A stretch of DNA of 64,000 nucleotides, taken from NCBI RefSeq assembly GCF_034190915.1, contig NW_026947493.1, forward strand, positions 47,138,501 through 47,202,500. The letters are read 5' to 3'. Numbering within the stretch: the first letter of the stretch is position 1; each line of letters begins with the position of its first letter. The notes under the pieces are model-generated. The model was given only the letters and a program-made list of their open reading frames with translations. It was not told the DNA's origin and ran no database searches. The stretch comes from Cavia porcellus (lineage: Eukaryota; Chordata; Mammalia; Rodentia; Caviidae). Shown piece by piece: positions 45,018 to 54,518 of this stretch. A program made the position numbers and the translations under genes.

Positions 45018-46349
45018 TCTAGGAAAAATGATTCGAGGGAATGTCGCAAATCTGCAAGATTCCGCCCTTTCCAAGCTCAAAATTGCAAAAATAATAGATT
45101 TTACTTTGAGAAGGAGAGCTCCCGGGTACCATGTTCAGGCAGGCTACCTTGGAAATTTGTTTCCTGGGATTCAATTAACAGTGGTGACGCATCCAGGAAC
45201 TCAGATATCTCTGTAGTGGCAATTTAAGGGGTCTGGTTATTTCTTGAGCTGTCAGAAGACATTAGCATCATCCAGTTGGTGCCAGAATTCAAGGGTTGTG
45301 GGATCAAAGAGACTTCCACCAGATTTCAGAAGGGCTTGAAGGCCAGTCCATGTGCTTCAGAGAGGAGAATATGTCAAACTGCTGAGAGTGAAGCTGTAAG
45401 TGCAGTGGAGGCCCTGGGATGCTGGAGAAACCAGGAACATGGAACACTTGAGGAAACCCAGAAGTAAACAAATACACTTTGGGAGAGATCATGAGAACTA
45501 CGCCTAGGGGCAGGATAGCTCATTCCCTTTGGCAGTCATATTTCATCAAAGTTTGCCCTGGGAGATGGACGTGCTGCTTACTCTGCTGGGTCTTGGTTTT
45601 GCTTTGGTTCTATTGGTTTGTATCCCTTGTTTCTTCTTTTTGGAATGGGAATGTTTACCCAGTGGCACAGTAGATCTATAGTATTTAACTTCTTTTTGAT
45701 ATTTGTGGGGCTCAAAGTTAAGAGTTTAAATTTCAGAGTTGACTTTGGATTTAAATTTGCCGCAATGCTGAAACTGTTAGGATGTTGGAAATGCTGAGAT
45801 GGACTAAATGCATTTTGTATAAAGAGATTAATGTAAGCCTTTTGGGGGCAGAATGTTATAGTTTATATACAGATGTTCCCCTAAAGTCTCATGAAAACAT
45901 AGGTGGGACCTTAAGAAGGTGGTTGGATTTTAGGGCATTATCGCTGACTGGTTAGGAGATGGGGTCTGGTCATAAGAGGTCATAAGAGGCATGACCTGGA
46001 AGGATGTTTTTCCCTTTCTTGTTCCTTCTGTGATCTCTCTCTATTTCCTTCTGCTATGTCATGAACAACTCTCTTCTACTGTGGATTGGAACCTGGTGAA
46101 TATGGACTGAAACTTCTACAAACTGTGAGCTAAAATATACTGCCCCTCCTTTAATTTGTGGATAACATTTTATCTCACTGACAAGAAAGTGAATTAAACA
46201 GTAAAGAAATGCTATATTATGTTCCTAAAAGTTTAAAAGCAGAGTCCAGCTAAAATTTTACTTGTAGAGATGATCATAACATTTGGACTGTGAATATGAA
46301 TGATAACAGACTCTGAGGATAGTGAATGAGCTAGAAAAAAAAAATAGAG

Positions 46350-46566
46350 CAGTGATGGCAAACCTTATAGAGAAGGAGCGCCCAAGCTGCAACCCAACAC
46401 CTTCTTATTTATCTTAAAGGGAAAACACTACAATTAAACCTGAACACTGAGGTTTTCATTTAGGAAAAAAAAACCTACTGTTTGATGCTGGGGTGACTTA
46501 GCTTGAGTGCTGAAAGAGAGGCTGTGTGCTTATGGAAGCACATGTGCCATAGGTTTGCCACAACTG
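46350..46566 (+). mobile_element. Non-autonomous hAT element (MITE) with 8-bp TSD
   Basis: The left end 'cagtgatggcaaaccttat' and the reverse complement of the right end 'cagttgtggcaaacctatg' are near-matching inverted repeats. They are flanked by 'aaatagag' (46342-46349) and 'gaatagag' (46567-46574), 7 of 8 identical, as expected for hAT elements. The interior contains 'gcccaagctgcaacccaaca' and 'aacctgaacactgaggtttt', which I associate from memory with a hAT family seen in scattered vertebrates. The 217 bp have no coding capacity. Confidence 0.85.
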
Positions 46567-46674
46567 GAATAGAGTTTCAGGAGTTAGATATTCTGGGTGT
46601 GGATCATTCTTGCCCCTTTTTCTAGTATGCTCCATGGACATGTTTTATGTTCTTAATAAAAAATTAAGAAGGTA

Positions 46675-46970
46675 TATTGGTCAGTTTTTCATTGCTGGAA
46701 TAAATATCTGACATACAAAACTTACAGGAGAAAAGATTTATTTTGATTCAAAGTTTCAGCCCATATTTGCCTGGCATCAAGGAAGAAAACATGGCAGTAT
46801 TGTGGCAAGGGAAAGCTGCTTACCTCATGGTGATCAGGAAGCAGAGAGTAGAGGAAGAGCCAGAGAAGAAGGGGTCGGGGGCCAGATGCAATCCTCAAGG
46901 TCATGCCCATCACTGACCTAGACAGCCAGTCAAAAAGATAATAGAGATTAACCATCACAGGTAATAAAGT
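46675..46970 (-). mobile_element. MaLR LTR fragment
   Basis: Plus-strand blocks are 'cagtttttcattgctggaat', 'aggagaaaagatttattttg', 'aaagtttcagcccata' and 'tcctcaaggtcatgcccatc'. They match the antisense 3' half of MaLR LTRs as at 28077-28553. Confidence 0.65.
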
Positions 46971-47545
46971 TAACATTTTGTTTCTATCATGAGGTGGATA
47001 CCAGTGAATATTCTTATAAACTATAAATTGCTAATATTAAATGCCAGTTGTTCTAGTCTTAATGGCTTGCCTTTATAAATATCCTTTTATTTTCCTACCT
47101 CTGATACATAACCTCACATCCTCAGGCTGCTCCCACGACATGAAAGCACAGGGAGATCAGCTTTCCAGAGATTCCTGAAGCTCTAGGCTGCATCTGAAAA
47201 TTTAAAATATGAGTCTAAGACTACAAAAAGGAAAAAAATGTACATCTTTTTAAAATAAAGCTTATCTTGCCTTCCATGCTTAAAAGTAGAGTTGTATGTG
47301 TCATTTTTTTAAATTTTAAAAACAAAACAAGTACAGATAGAAATGACAGACTTTTTTAAAAAGTAGAAAATTAACACTAATTAATATATTGTATATTATT
47401 ATGTAGAAGTAGTTATTCAGATTACAAGATTTAGGCATTAAAAAGTGATCAAACAAACAATGAAAGTACAAACTATTCTTTTTTGATGAATTACAGAGAT
47501 TAGGAATGTAGTTTCTATCTTGTATAGATTTTCAAACTAGGCATT
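46971..47545. other. Unassigned AT-rich sequence
   Basis: No gene or preserved repeat is recognised between the LTR fragment and the minus-strand L1. Confidence 0.5.
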
Positions 47546-47559
47546 GATAATCTGAATAT

Positions 47560-49245
47560 CCACAGGATCTGTAGTGATTTCACTGTTTTCATTTCTCATT
47601 GCATGAATTTGCATTTTTAATTTCCTTTTCTTGATAAGATTGGCTATGGGTTTATCAATTTTGTTTATTCTTTTAAAAAACTAACTGATTGATTAATCTT
47701 TGAATTTTTTTAGTCTCAATTGTGTTAGTTTCTGCTCTGATCTTTATAATTTCCTCCTTTCTATTAACTTTGGTCTTAAGTTGTTCTTTTTCTAGAGCTT
47801 AAGGTGCAGCAGTATGTTGCTTAGTTGTACCCATTCTGTTTCCCTGATGTGACAATTCATTGCTATGCATTTCCCTCTTAGGACCACTTTCATTGTGTCT
47901 CACAGATTTTGGTATGTTGTTACCTGCATTTTCAATGAATTCTTTAATTTCATTTCTACCTTATTGTTTGTTCAGGAGGGTGTTATTTAATTTTTATGTC
48001 TTTATGTCGGTTTTGCAGTTTCTGTTGCCATTAATTTCCGATTTAATGTACTATGGTCAGATAATATACATGGGATAATTTTAATCCTTTGCACTTACTT
48101 AGGCATGTTCTGTTGAATTATATATGATCTGTTTTACAGAATATCCCAGGTGAGGCTAAGAAGAATGTGTATTCTAATGTTGTTGGGTGAAACACTCTGT
48201 AAACATCCAGTAAGTCCATTTGTTCACAAGTTTGATTCAGTTCTGTTATTTCTTTGCTGATTTTTTGATCTGTTTTTTTGTGACAATGAGGTATTAAGGA
48301 CTCTTGTTACAAGTGTATTATTGCATATTTGATTTTTCATGTGTATTAATATTTATCTTATATAGTTGAATGCGTCTGTTTTTGGGGCATGTGTGTATGT
48401 GTGTGTATGATTATTAACTTTTCCTTTTGAATTTTTTCCCTAACAAGTGTATAGCAACCTTCTTTATCTCTTTTGGTCATTGTTGGTTTAAAGTTCACAT
48501 TGTCTGCAAACATAATAGCTACCCCTGCTTTTTTCTGAGTTCCTGTCACATGGAATATTATTTTCCATCCTTTGACTTTGAGGGTATGAGTTTCTTTTGA
48601 GTTAAATGTGTTTCTTGTATATAGCACATTGTTGGATCCTGTGTCGTCTTTTTTATTTTAAAGAGGGTAAGATTAAACAGAATAAAACAGATCATAAGGA
48701 AACAATTTTAAGAAACACGGATTTCAAAGCAAGTCCATTGGAGATCTTCACTGTCTTATTGTCTCTAGTTTTTTTCCAAATAGTTGTCCCCATCTTCACA
48801 CACACTGAATATATACTGAACATTATAGACCTAATCTAATCATAACAGGATGGTGAAGGCTTTTTAGGTCTTTAAGACCTGGCATTGGGGAAGTCAATGA
48901 CTGCCATAATGTCTCTCATTCTCTTCGAAGTAGTTGTCCTTATCTTTACGTATGCTGAAATTGAACATAAGAGACTAGACTAATATCACTGTGAACAGTG
49001 AAAAATAGCATTGCTATATTTTATATAATAATACTATAGAATTAGCACTGGGTATCTTAGTGTCTCTTCTTCTTCAGAGTATCTGTTCATTACATCATGC
49101 ATTATTTAATCTGTTCCCTTAAACTGTTTAGAAATGCTCCCCATGTGTGAATCTCTACATGTATATCTATCTTTTCTGTATTATAGGGAAAAACAGTGGA
49201 TCCTGTGTCTTGATCCATTCTGCAAATTTGCACTGATGGTTATAA
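47560..49245 (-). pseudogene. L1 ORF2 endonuclease region, disrupted
   Basis: A frame of 89 codons (48627-48358, minus strand) contains 'HTLKVKGWKIIFHVTGTQKK' followed by AGVAIMFADNVNFKPT and KRDKEGCYTLV, a clear match to the L1 ORF2 apurinic-like endonuclease domain. Upstream the ORF2 start is interrupted by the HAL1 insertion. Downstream, degraded linker sequence ends near 'INKIDKPI'-like codons at about 47640-47680. No reverse transcriptase motif (such as the FADD box) is present. Confidence 0.85.
48646..49197 (-). mobile_element. 5'-truncated HAL1 nested in L1 ORF2, with TSD
   Basis: This 552-bp minus-strand fragment starts (left) with 'ttttttattttaaagagggt', the HAL1 3' end. It continues through antisense 3'-UTR repeats nearly parallel to 29748-30290. 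It is flanked by 'tggatcctgtgtc' at 48633-48645 and 49198-49210. Removing it restores continuity of the L1 ORF2 start. Confidence 0.92.
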
Positions 49246-49289
49246 CTAAAATGTGTTGGCTTTACTTTGTCATGTTATTTTCCTCTTGT

Positions 49290-50280
49290 TGGTTTTCTTC
49301 TTTGCCCCCTTGTTTAATTGCTTGCCCTTCCTGATGATTTCTTTCTGGGAATTGTATCAGTTTTATCTCTACTTAGTATGTCATTCAGTACTCTTCCTAG
49401 AGCTGACTTGGTGAACATGAATTTCTTCAGTTCTTTGTCAATGAAAGTATCTTATTTCTTCATTAATTTTGAAAGAAAGTTTCACAGGATACATCAGTCT
49501 TGGTTGAAAGCTGTTTTCACTCAGGGCTTGAAATACTTCACTCTAAGTTCATCTTGACTTAAGGATTTGTGTTGAGATTCTAATGATGAGGGCCATGATT
49601 CTAATGGGCTTTTCTTGATAGGTGAGCTGTTTCTTTTTCTCTAACAGCTGTTAATATTCTGTTCTTATGCTGAATTTCTGAGATCTTTATTATATTTCTG
49701 GGTGTAGATTTATTTTGGTTATGGCTATTTGGAGTTTTGTACGTTTCACTTATCTTTATATTGGATTCTTTCCTCATGCTTAGAAAATTTTCTGCTATTA
49801 CTTCTACAAATAGTTTTTAAATGTCATTTGTGTTGACTTCTGCATTTGCATTGACATTTATCATCCTATATTGCTTTTCTTTGCATCATCTGAAAGATGT
49901 TCAATTATTGTTTCATGGACCCTTGTTATTTTCAGGAGTTTTTTCCTTTTGTGATCACTAGGTATGATCCTGTCTTCAGGATTTGAAAGTCTATCTTCAG
50001 TTTCGTTCAAGTAGGTTTTCCAACTTTCAATGAAATTTTTAATTTCCTAGATCTCTCTTTGAGTTTGTTTCAGGTATTCAAATTTTTTCCTATATTGTTC
50101 ATTGAAGGTTTCCATCATTTTCCCATGTTCCTGTACTTTTATGTCTATGTCTTCTCTAGCTCTGCTGAGCAACTACTTTATTAAGCTTGTCATTTATTTC
50201 TTTACCTGAGAGATTATTTCTAATCTGATTTCTTCTGTAGCCTCAGGATATGTTACTTTATTTCACTATCTTTTCAGAAA
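49290..50280 (-). pseudogene. L1 ORF1, disrupted
   Basis: Antisense blocks parallel those of the HAL1 ORF1 in order: C-terminal domain at about 49440-49560 ('ttcacaggatacatcagtct'), RRM at about 49600-49760 ('tttctgggtgtagattt'), coiled coil at about 49980-50180. Frequent stops prevent any protein. Confidence 0.75.
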
Positions 50281-51010
50281 TTTCAGGTGTCTGACTTGCA
50301 ATGACCTCTACTTCAATGTATCCTGTACTTGTTCCAGATGGTCTGCATTTTGCCTTTTCACTTTGTCATTTTTACTTCTTGGTTTAATATTTTGGTCTTT
50401 TCAATCCCGCTAGTCTCAACTGTCCATTGTGTGTGGTTGATATTTGCCCAGTTGCTGTGTCCTATAATGTAGGGCAGGGGTCAGTCACCTGAATTCCTCC
50501 TCCAGGGACTGTTGGGTGAGTCCTGCATTTTTCCTAGACTTACTAACCTAGGAATATTGATGTAAACCAACACGTAGCTTGTATTGTTACTGTGGTTTCA
50601 GGATGTTCCAGGCTGCCAGACCCACCTGTGTATAGGGTGGGTCCCAGATGGGACCCTACTGTGTCACTGGGGGTCTTTCAGGCCCAGTTGGCTTCTTAAA
50701 GTGGGGCTAGGCCTCACCAGTGCTCTTGCCAACCCACCATGGTTATATGTATGGAACAAGTACTTACCTATGCTCTTGCCAGCCAAAGTTCTATGGTGGG
50801 GGGGGAGAGGAGATTTGTCAAGGCTCCCACAAGCTCACCAAAATACTACAAGTGATGGAAGGGGTTGCTGATGCTCCTATGGGCTGCTGAGGTGGTCTGG
50901 ATGTTGGGGAGGGGTGGTCAAGGATCTCATTGGCTGCTGAGGTTGTCAGGGATTGGTGGCTGAGGCTTCCCTTGGCTGCTGAGGTCATCCAGGTGCAAGG
51001 GAGGGCTATA

Positions 51011-51349
51011 TGTGCTATTCTTTACTAATCTGTATTATCAAAATATTTAATATTTCTTAAAGGATCTTTATTTTTGTTTAGTTCCATGAAGCCATGGTCC
51101 ATTTTCACTCAATCACAAGCTATTGTTTCCACTACTTTTATGCAAAATGATGATAGGCAACAGAAAATGCACAGAGACCCATAGATCAGAGAGTTTTTTC
51201 TGGAAGAGCTAGGCAAGGGAATGTCTAAATGTTTCATGCATTTACAGGGTATTGTCTGGGGACTTTCAGAAGCTTAGCATTATTGATCAGTTTGCTTTTA
51301 CAATGGATGTGCTGACCAACTCATCTTTCCTAGAATATTCAAGTGAAGT
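51011..51349. other. Unassigned sequence
   Basis: Single-copy-looking AT-rich DNA between the L1 and the HAL1 insertion site. No gene is seen. Confidence 0.5.
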
Positions 51350-51366
51350 TGGTTACTTGAATATAT
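51350..51366. repeat. Target-site duplication, left copy (HAL1 51367-54501)
   Basis: 'tggttacttgaatatat' is perfectly repeated at 54502-54518 and fixes both ends of the element. Confidence 0.97.
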
Positions 51367-51629
51367 ATATATTTAAATTTTATTTAAGGAGAAAAAGAAA
51401 AAAAAAAGCAGAGAAAGGGTACAAGTTATACAGATTTGCAGAAAAAAATAAACAGTAGGAAATCACTAGTTAATGGATTACATTTTGTCATCTTAGAAAT
51501 AATTGTTCAAGTTACAGAATTAAAGCTTATAAAGTGGACATTCCAACAGTGAAACTGCAAACAGTTCTGTTCAATGATTCAACGAAACTCAGTAATATCA
51601 TTATCTATCTTATACACTTAAATATACAT

Positions 51630-52600
51630 GCAGTTATATCGTTTAGAGTACTTTCTTTTCCTCTCTTTTGTACAATGACAATTAAACATTTTGGGTTTTG
51701 TTGCTCCCACAGTTCTTATTATTTTTTTGGAAGAGAGTAGAACCAAATGTGACATAACAGAACAGTCAGTCAAATCAAAAGGGTGGACGTAATAGATAAT
51801 GTAAAAGCATAATACTAGGTGATCAACAATGGTTACCATAATGCCTCCCGCTGTCTCTAATTGCCTATATCGTTATTTATAATAAAATTGAACAAAACAG
51901 TAAAGAACAAAACCAACAAAACCAAAACATTAGAGACATTATAGGTCTTCAAAAGTAGATAATAGTCAACCAGAATGGGCATCATAATGAATCCCACTAT
52001 TTTCACAGCTGTTGCCTAAACTTTCGAACCTGGTACTATCAAGCAAAACAGAATAGAGGAACATCAGTCAAAACAAGATGGTGAGAGCAATACAGGGCTT
52101 TAAATCAAGATAATGGAAAGTCAAAGTGGGTTACTATAATATATCCTGCTATTTTAAAATTTATTTTTCCCTTAATAAAAAGGATAAAAAAGTAAATAAT
52201 AAAATGGAGATTGAGATAAAAGAGGGGGTAACAGCAAATCAGCGCAGATCAAAACGTAACCATTTAAGCAAAATAGTGTTTCACCACAAGATTATCCCGA
52301 CATAAAAGTAGTTACTATATTGTCTCTTTCCTTGAAATCTTTGAGTATAACTTTGTATACTGTAGCATCAAATATATCAAAACAATGTAAAACCATTTAA
52401 GAGAATGACAGTATTACAGGGTATTTAAAATCAACTAACAGAAAATGAACAATGGTTTCTGCATAATCTCCTTGTCTATAAAAGGTTTTGCTTATACTAT
52501 CATATATAATAAAATCCAATAAGATACCACCTGTTTAGACCAATGGAGACAGAAGAACAAAAGCTTGATGAGACTTCAAAACAAGATGATACTAAATCAG
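51630..52600 (-). repeat. Degenerate ~150-bp monomers in HAL1 3' UTR
   Basis: Antisense versions of the same block ('caatggttaccataatgcct', 'gaatgggcatcataatgaat', 'gggttactataatatatcct', 'agtagttactatattgtctc', 'aatggtttctgcataatctc') recur at about 150-170-base spacing. The order is the same as in 39330-40160. Confidence 0.8.
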
Positions 52601-52733
52601 TATTACCTCTTAAGACGTCATTTTCTCCAATATAGCTGTTCCTATCATCCAGTCTTCTCTGCCTCATTTCTGTTGAGCTCTTTTTCTGTCATTAGTTGTC
52701 AGTTTGTCTTCTTCGTTTTGTTTTCTGCTTCAT

Positions 52734-53750
52734 TCATTGTGGCCTCTCTGCCGCTACTTCTGGATTCTTCGTATTTTTCTTTTTTAGAATATCTTGCAGT
52801 ATTCTCTGTAGAGTTGAATTGGTGGTTGCATATTCCCCTAGTTCCTCTTTATCCTGGAAGCACCTTGTTTTTCCATCAATTTCCAGGGATAGTTGTGCAG
52901 GATATATCAATCTTGGCTGGAGATTATTATCTTTCAAAGCTTGAATTATTTCCCCCCACGTTCTTCGTGATTTGATGGTTTGTGCCGAGAAGTCTGCTGT
53001 AATTCTGATGGGTGTTCCCTTGTAAGTGATCTGTTTCTTGTCTCTGATGGCTTTTAGTATTCTGTTCTTGTATTGGATTTCTGGAATTTTAATTATTATA
53101 TACCTGGGTGTTGCTCTGTTTGGGTTGTAGGTGGCTGGGGTCCTGTATGCTTCATACAACTGAGTATCTTTACCTTTTGCTAAATTAGGAAAATTCTCCT
53201 GGATTATTTCTGTGAGTAGCCTCTGTAGTTCATTTGTTTGTGTCCCTACTTCTTCTTTTATGTTCTTAATTCTTAAGTTATAGACCCTCTTATCATCTTC
53301 TAGTCTTTGTATTATTGCTGTTTGTTTCTTTGTTATTTTTAAGAAGTTTTTCATTTCATGCTCCCATATTACAAATCTGCCCTCCAGTTCAGATAATCTG
53401 TCCTTAGTTTCTTTCAAGTTGTTATGCCAGTTTTCGATAGACTTTTTGGTTTCCTGGTAATCTCTTTGAACCTGCTTCACGTATTCTATGCTTTCTCTAT
53501 TTTCTCCATTAAACAATTCTCCCCTCTTTTTCTGTTCTTCCATTCCACCATCTGTTTTTTCTTGGGTGGTGCTTAGCATTTCTCTAACTATTCTGCATAT
53601 GTCTAGCTTCAGGTCATTAATAACTTCATTCTTGAACTTGTCTATGAGGCTCTCGAGATAGCGCTTTATGTCTATTGGTGCTGTGTCTGCTGTTGCCTCT
53701 TTCTCAGGATTGGGGGCTGAGGACCCTTTCTTGTTGCTGCCTCTTCCCAT
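52734..53750 (-). CDS. HAL1 ORF1 protein, near-intact, frameshifted C-terminal tail
   Basis: The 338-codon frame starts MGRGSNKKGSSAPNP and aligns without gaps to the 350-residue ORF1 at 38210 over about 322 residues, at roughly 89% identity. The coiled coil (about 80-155), RRM-like domain (about 156-250; 'NLRIKNIKEE', 'YIIIKIPEIQ') and C-terminal domain ('SRRTWGEIIQALKDNNLQPR') are all present. After 'LQDILKK' one A is missing from an A-run, so the last residues are replaced by a short unrelated tail ending ERPQ. The core RNA-binding domains are unaffected, so function is plausible but untested. Role as for 38210: RNA-coating chaperone of the retrotransposon RNP. Confidence 0.9.
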   Translation of the reverse strand: MGRGSNKKGSSAPNPEKEATADTAPIDIKRYLESLIDKFKNEVINDLKLDICRIVREMLSTTQEKTDGGMEEQKKRGELFNGENRESIEYVKQVQRDYQETKKSIENWHNNLKETKDRLSELEGRFVIWEHEMKNFLKITKKQTAIIQRLEDDKRVYNLRIKNIKEEVGTQTNELQRLLTEIIQENFPNLAKGKDTQLYEAYRTPATYNPNRATPRYIIIKIPEIQYKNRILKAIRDKKQITYKGTPIRITADFSAQTIKSRRTWGEIIQALKDNNLQPRLIYPAQLSLEIDGKTRCFQDKEELGEYATTNSTLQRILQDILKKKNTKNPEVAAERPQ

Positions 53751-54501
53751 ATTCTTTGTTCCTTATATATGCAAGCGTATATAGGAGGCCCAGCTTCCTT
53801 CCCTGTCAGTCACAGTCTGATTGAATTGCACCGGCCAGGTGTTCCCGCCCACCGCAGCACACCAGGAAGTTGCAGACTAGGCAGCCTATGCGGGGCCTGC
53901 CCCTCCAGGTCACCTTCAGGAGCTGCGACCTGGGCTGTGCTAGCCTACTGGGTCTCAGCTAGCAGCGTCACGTGGGCTAGGCACTGCTCACCAATCCCGC
54001 TTGAGAGGGGGATTGGTGACTGAAGTCACTGCAGCACCCTGTTCCCGCAAGTCTGCCCGGTCCCAGAATGTCCTCTGTTGGAGTCTCTTAGACCGTGGAA
54101 GAGTCCCAGTTTTCCCTCACTCACCAGAGGTGGATGCACGGCTCCCCGCCCGTCCCACTCTCAACTCCTTTCACTGATTCCCGTTCTCAGAGCTTCCGCG
54201 CGTCTCTCTCCCTGCTGAGCCGATGTAGACGCAGCTGCGGCAGCAGGAAACCCAAATCGCGGCTTCCAATGGCACGGGCTCCAGCTTCCATGCTGAGGCT
54301 TTATCTGTTCCTGTTATAGCACCAGGATTGCATTCCCAATTGGTTTCTCTCAGCCCAGTTCATTCTTGGGTCACCGGGGCATATCTCCTCTTGCTTATTA
54401 TTCCTTACTCAGCACCAGCTTAGAATTCCTGAATTCTAAGCTGAGTCTTTCAGAGAACCTCCGTAGCTGCTGCTATCTGTCCGCCATGTTCTCATGGCAG
54501 C
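53751..54501 (-). promoter_or_regulatory. HAL1 5' UTR / internal promoter
   Basis: This CpG-richer 750-bp region contains the YY1-like motif near the element start and is homologous to 37435-38209. Only one 'cccaaatcgcgg' block (54251-54262) is seen where the other copy has the 19-21-base repeat doubled. Confidence 0.7.
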
Positions 54502-54518
54502 TGGTTACTTGAATATAT

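Larger units (their letters stand above)
43820..46200 (+). mobile_element. ERVL-MaLR provirus with both LTRs
   Basis: The 5' LTR (about 43820-44345, including two SINE insertions) starts TGTTTTGGTTCATATTAGATG. The 3' LTR (about 45854-46200) starts TGTTATAGTTTATATACAGATG and ends TTAAACA. Both share the 'cctaaagtctc' and 'ggcatga..ctgg' type blocks and the 'gtgagctaaaatatactgcc' pre-terminal region. The flanking 5-mers 'gtaca' and 'gtaaa' agree at 4 of 5 positions. The internal 1.5 kb begins 'gggagtggggccattg', followed by 'gaactggctcacaggaagaa', as in MaLR internal sequences. It has no gag, pol or env frame: MaLRs are non-autonomous, and this copy is old and decayed. Confidence 0.8.
47550..51010 (-). 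mobile_element. Old L1, 5' UTR through ORF2 endonuclease, 3'-truncated
   Basis: Read from 51010 leftwards the order is a GC-richer 5' UTR (about 50450-51010, with recurring 'ggctgctgaggt' blocks), ORF1 remnants (about 50280-49290), then the start of ORF2 with endonuclease and linker (about 49245-47560). A HAL1 fragment is inserted at 48646-49197. Reverse transcriptase and 3' UTR are absent, so the copy stops at its 3' side instead of the usual 5' truncation. All frames are broken. Confidence 0.82.
51367..54501 (-). mobile_element. Full-length young HAL1 (half-L1), minus strand
   Basis: The 3.14-kb element lies between perfect 17-bp duplications. From its 5' end (54501) it has a CpG-rich 5' UTR with 'aacatggcgg' at 54490-54481 (+12 to +21), ORF1 (53750-52734), a repeat-built 3' UTR (about 52600-51500), and the terminus '...ctttttctccttaaat'. 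There is no ORF2. The layout and sequence parallel 37435-40600, roughly 90% identical by eye. The A-tail is short and AT-mixed (about 51367-51385). Confidence 0.95.

Noticed and set aside
52565..52975. 136-codon plus-strand frame and the overlapping 52696-52944 frame
   Set aside because: They run antisense through the C-terminal part of the HAL1 ORF1 at 52734-53750. The matching antisense frame (39016-39393) in the other copy shows that it follows from the ORF1 codons.
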